From: Planctomycetales bacterium
GTDB taxonomy: Bacteria; Planctomycetota; Planctomycetia; Pirellulales; Pirellulaceae
Assembly (NCBI GenBank): GCA_020426845.1
Contig: JAGQPF010000255.1
Span: forward strand, 1 to 64,000
Reading direction: 5' to 3'
DNA: 64,000 nucleotides
The translations under genes and the position numbers were made by a program. Each line of letters opens with the position of its first letter. The first letter of the stretch is position 1. Positions 63,721 through 64,000 of this stretch are shown piece by piece. Below the pieces are notes generated by a model, which worked only from the letters and a program-made list of their open reading frames with translations, was not told the origin of the DNA and did no database searches.

Positions 63721-63728
63721 ACAATTTC

Positions 63729-64000
63729 TCAGTTCGCCGTGTTGTGTGCGGCCCAGAAGTCGAGCAGCCGCCAGTCAAGCCAGCAGCGGTCCGGATCGTC
63801 ACCGGCACGCCGCGCGAAGAAGCCGACGTGGCCGCCGTGCGAGGTGACGTGCAGTTGGACGTTCTCGGCGCTGGCTTCGACATCGGCGTAGACGTCGACC
63901 GGGACGACCGGATCGTCCGCGGCGGCGAGGATCATGGTGGGGACGGCGACTCTCGGCAACAGCGGCTTGGCGCTGGCAATCCGGTAGTACTCGGCGGCGC
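63729..64000 (-). CDS. YheT-type alpha/beta hydrolase, C-terminal part (cut by window edge)
   Basis: The C-terminal ~90 residues of a protein that starts beyond the right edge. The visible part reads AAEYYRIASAKPLLPRVAVP, then MILAAADDPVVP with the acid Asp in DDP, and TSHGGHVGF with the catalytic His. This matches the end of YheT-like alpha/beta hydrolases, whose substrates are poorly known. Stop at 63729-63731. Convergent with the DUF1501 gene across a REP-type element. Confidence 0.85.
   Translation of the reverse strand, partial: AAEYYRIASAKPLLPRVAVPTMILAAADDPVVPVDVYADVEASAENVQLHVTSHGGHVGFFARRAGDDPDRCWLDWRLLDFWAAHNTAN

Overview
The window looks like a GC-rich chromosomal segment of a planctomycete (Pirellulales-like). 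The pointers are two DUF1549/DUF1553 + DUF1501 pairs (one with a planctomycete cytochrome-C-like N-terminus), an N-terminal 'ERLEDRRLL' export-type motif, an 'NPYQPP' small membrane protein, many secreted TPR/HEAT/PQQ proteins, and several families of short palindromic interspersed repeats. I see no rRNA, tRNA, IS transposase, integrase or CRISPR array. The assignment rests on protein families and repeat style, not on a marker gene.

Layout. 1-9.2 kb: a possible edge gene, a UxaA-type sugar-acid dehydratase, a membrane protein with a very long Gln/Gly/Ser-rich region, a thioredoxin behind a strong bidirectional terminator, a HEAT-repeat protein ending in a 13-bp tandem repeat, and a small membrane protein. 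9.4-11 kb: L-aspartate oxidase (NadB). 11.5-17.5 kb: a three-gene Gld-like ABC operon (ATPase, permease-GldG fusion, DUF4340 protein). 17.6-26 kb: a 1141-residue secreted FAD oxidoreductase, a cysteine-desulfurase-like enzyme with a DUF971 protein, a PaaK-type CoA ligase and an MFS transporter. 26-33.5 kb: fused HyuA-HyuB hydantoinase/5-oxoprolinase, a PQQ-propeller protein, a PfkB/adenosine kinase and a CxxCH lipoprotein. 33.6-37.1 kb: a CehA/McbA-type metallohydrolase-like protein and a His-rich secreted protein.

37.1-53.3 kb is the most striking part: eight genes on the minus strand forming about 16 kb of apparent operon. In transcription order they are a secreted TPR protein (793 aa), a giant secreted TPR/beta-domain protein (about 2590 aa), an ExbB/TolQ-like proton-channel subunit, two ExbD/TolR-like proteins, a small one-pass membrane protein, a DUF4159 membrane protein and a third secreted TPR protein. 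No TonB, TolA, TolB or Pal is recognisable. The two large TPR proteins share a repeated Asp-rich module that I do not recognise. I read this as a Tol-like, ion-driven envelope machine with non-classical partners, and it is my best candidate for an undescribed system.

53.6-64 kb: two DUF1549/DUF1553-DUF1501 pairs in opposite orientations, an SDR epimerase between them, and the 3' part of a YheT-type alpha/beta hydrolase at the right edge. Repeats concentrate in gene gaps. A composite two-palindrome element of about 70 bp sits in three of the gaps between convergent genes and probably works as a bidirectional terminator.
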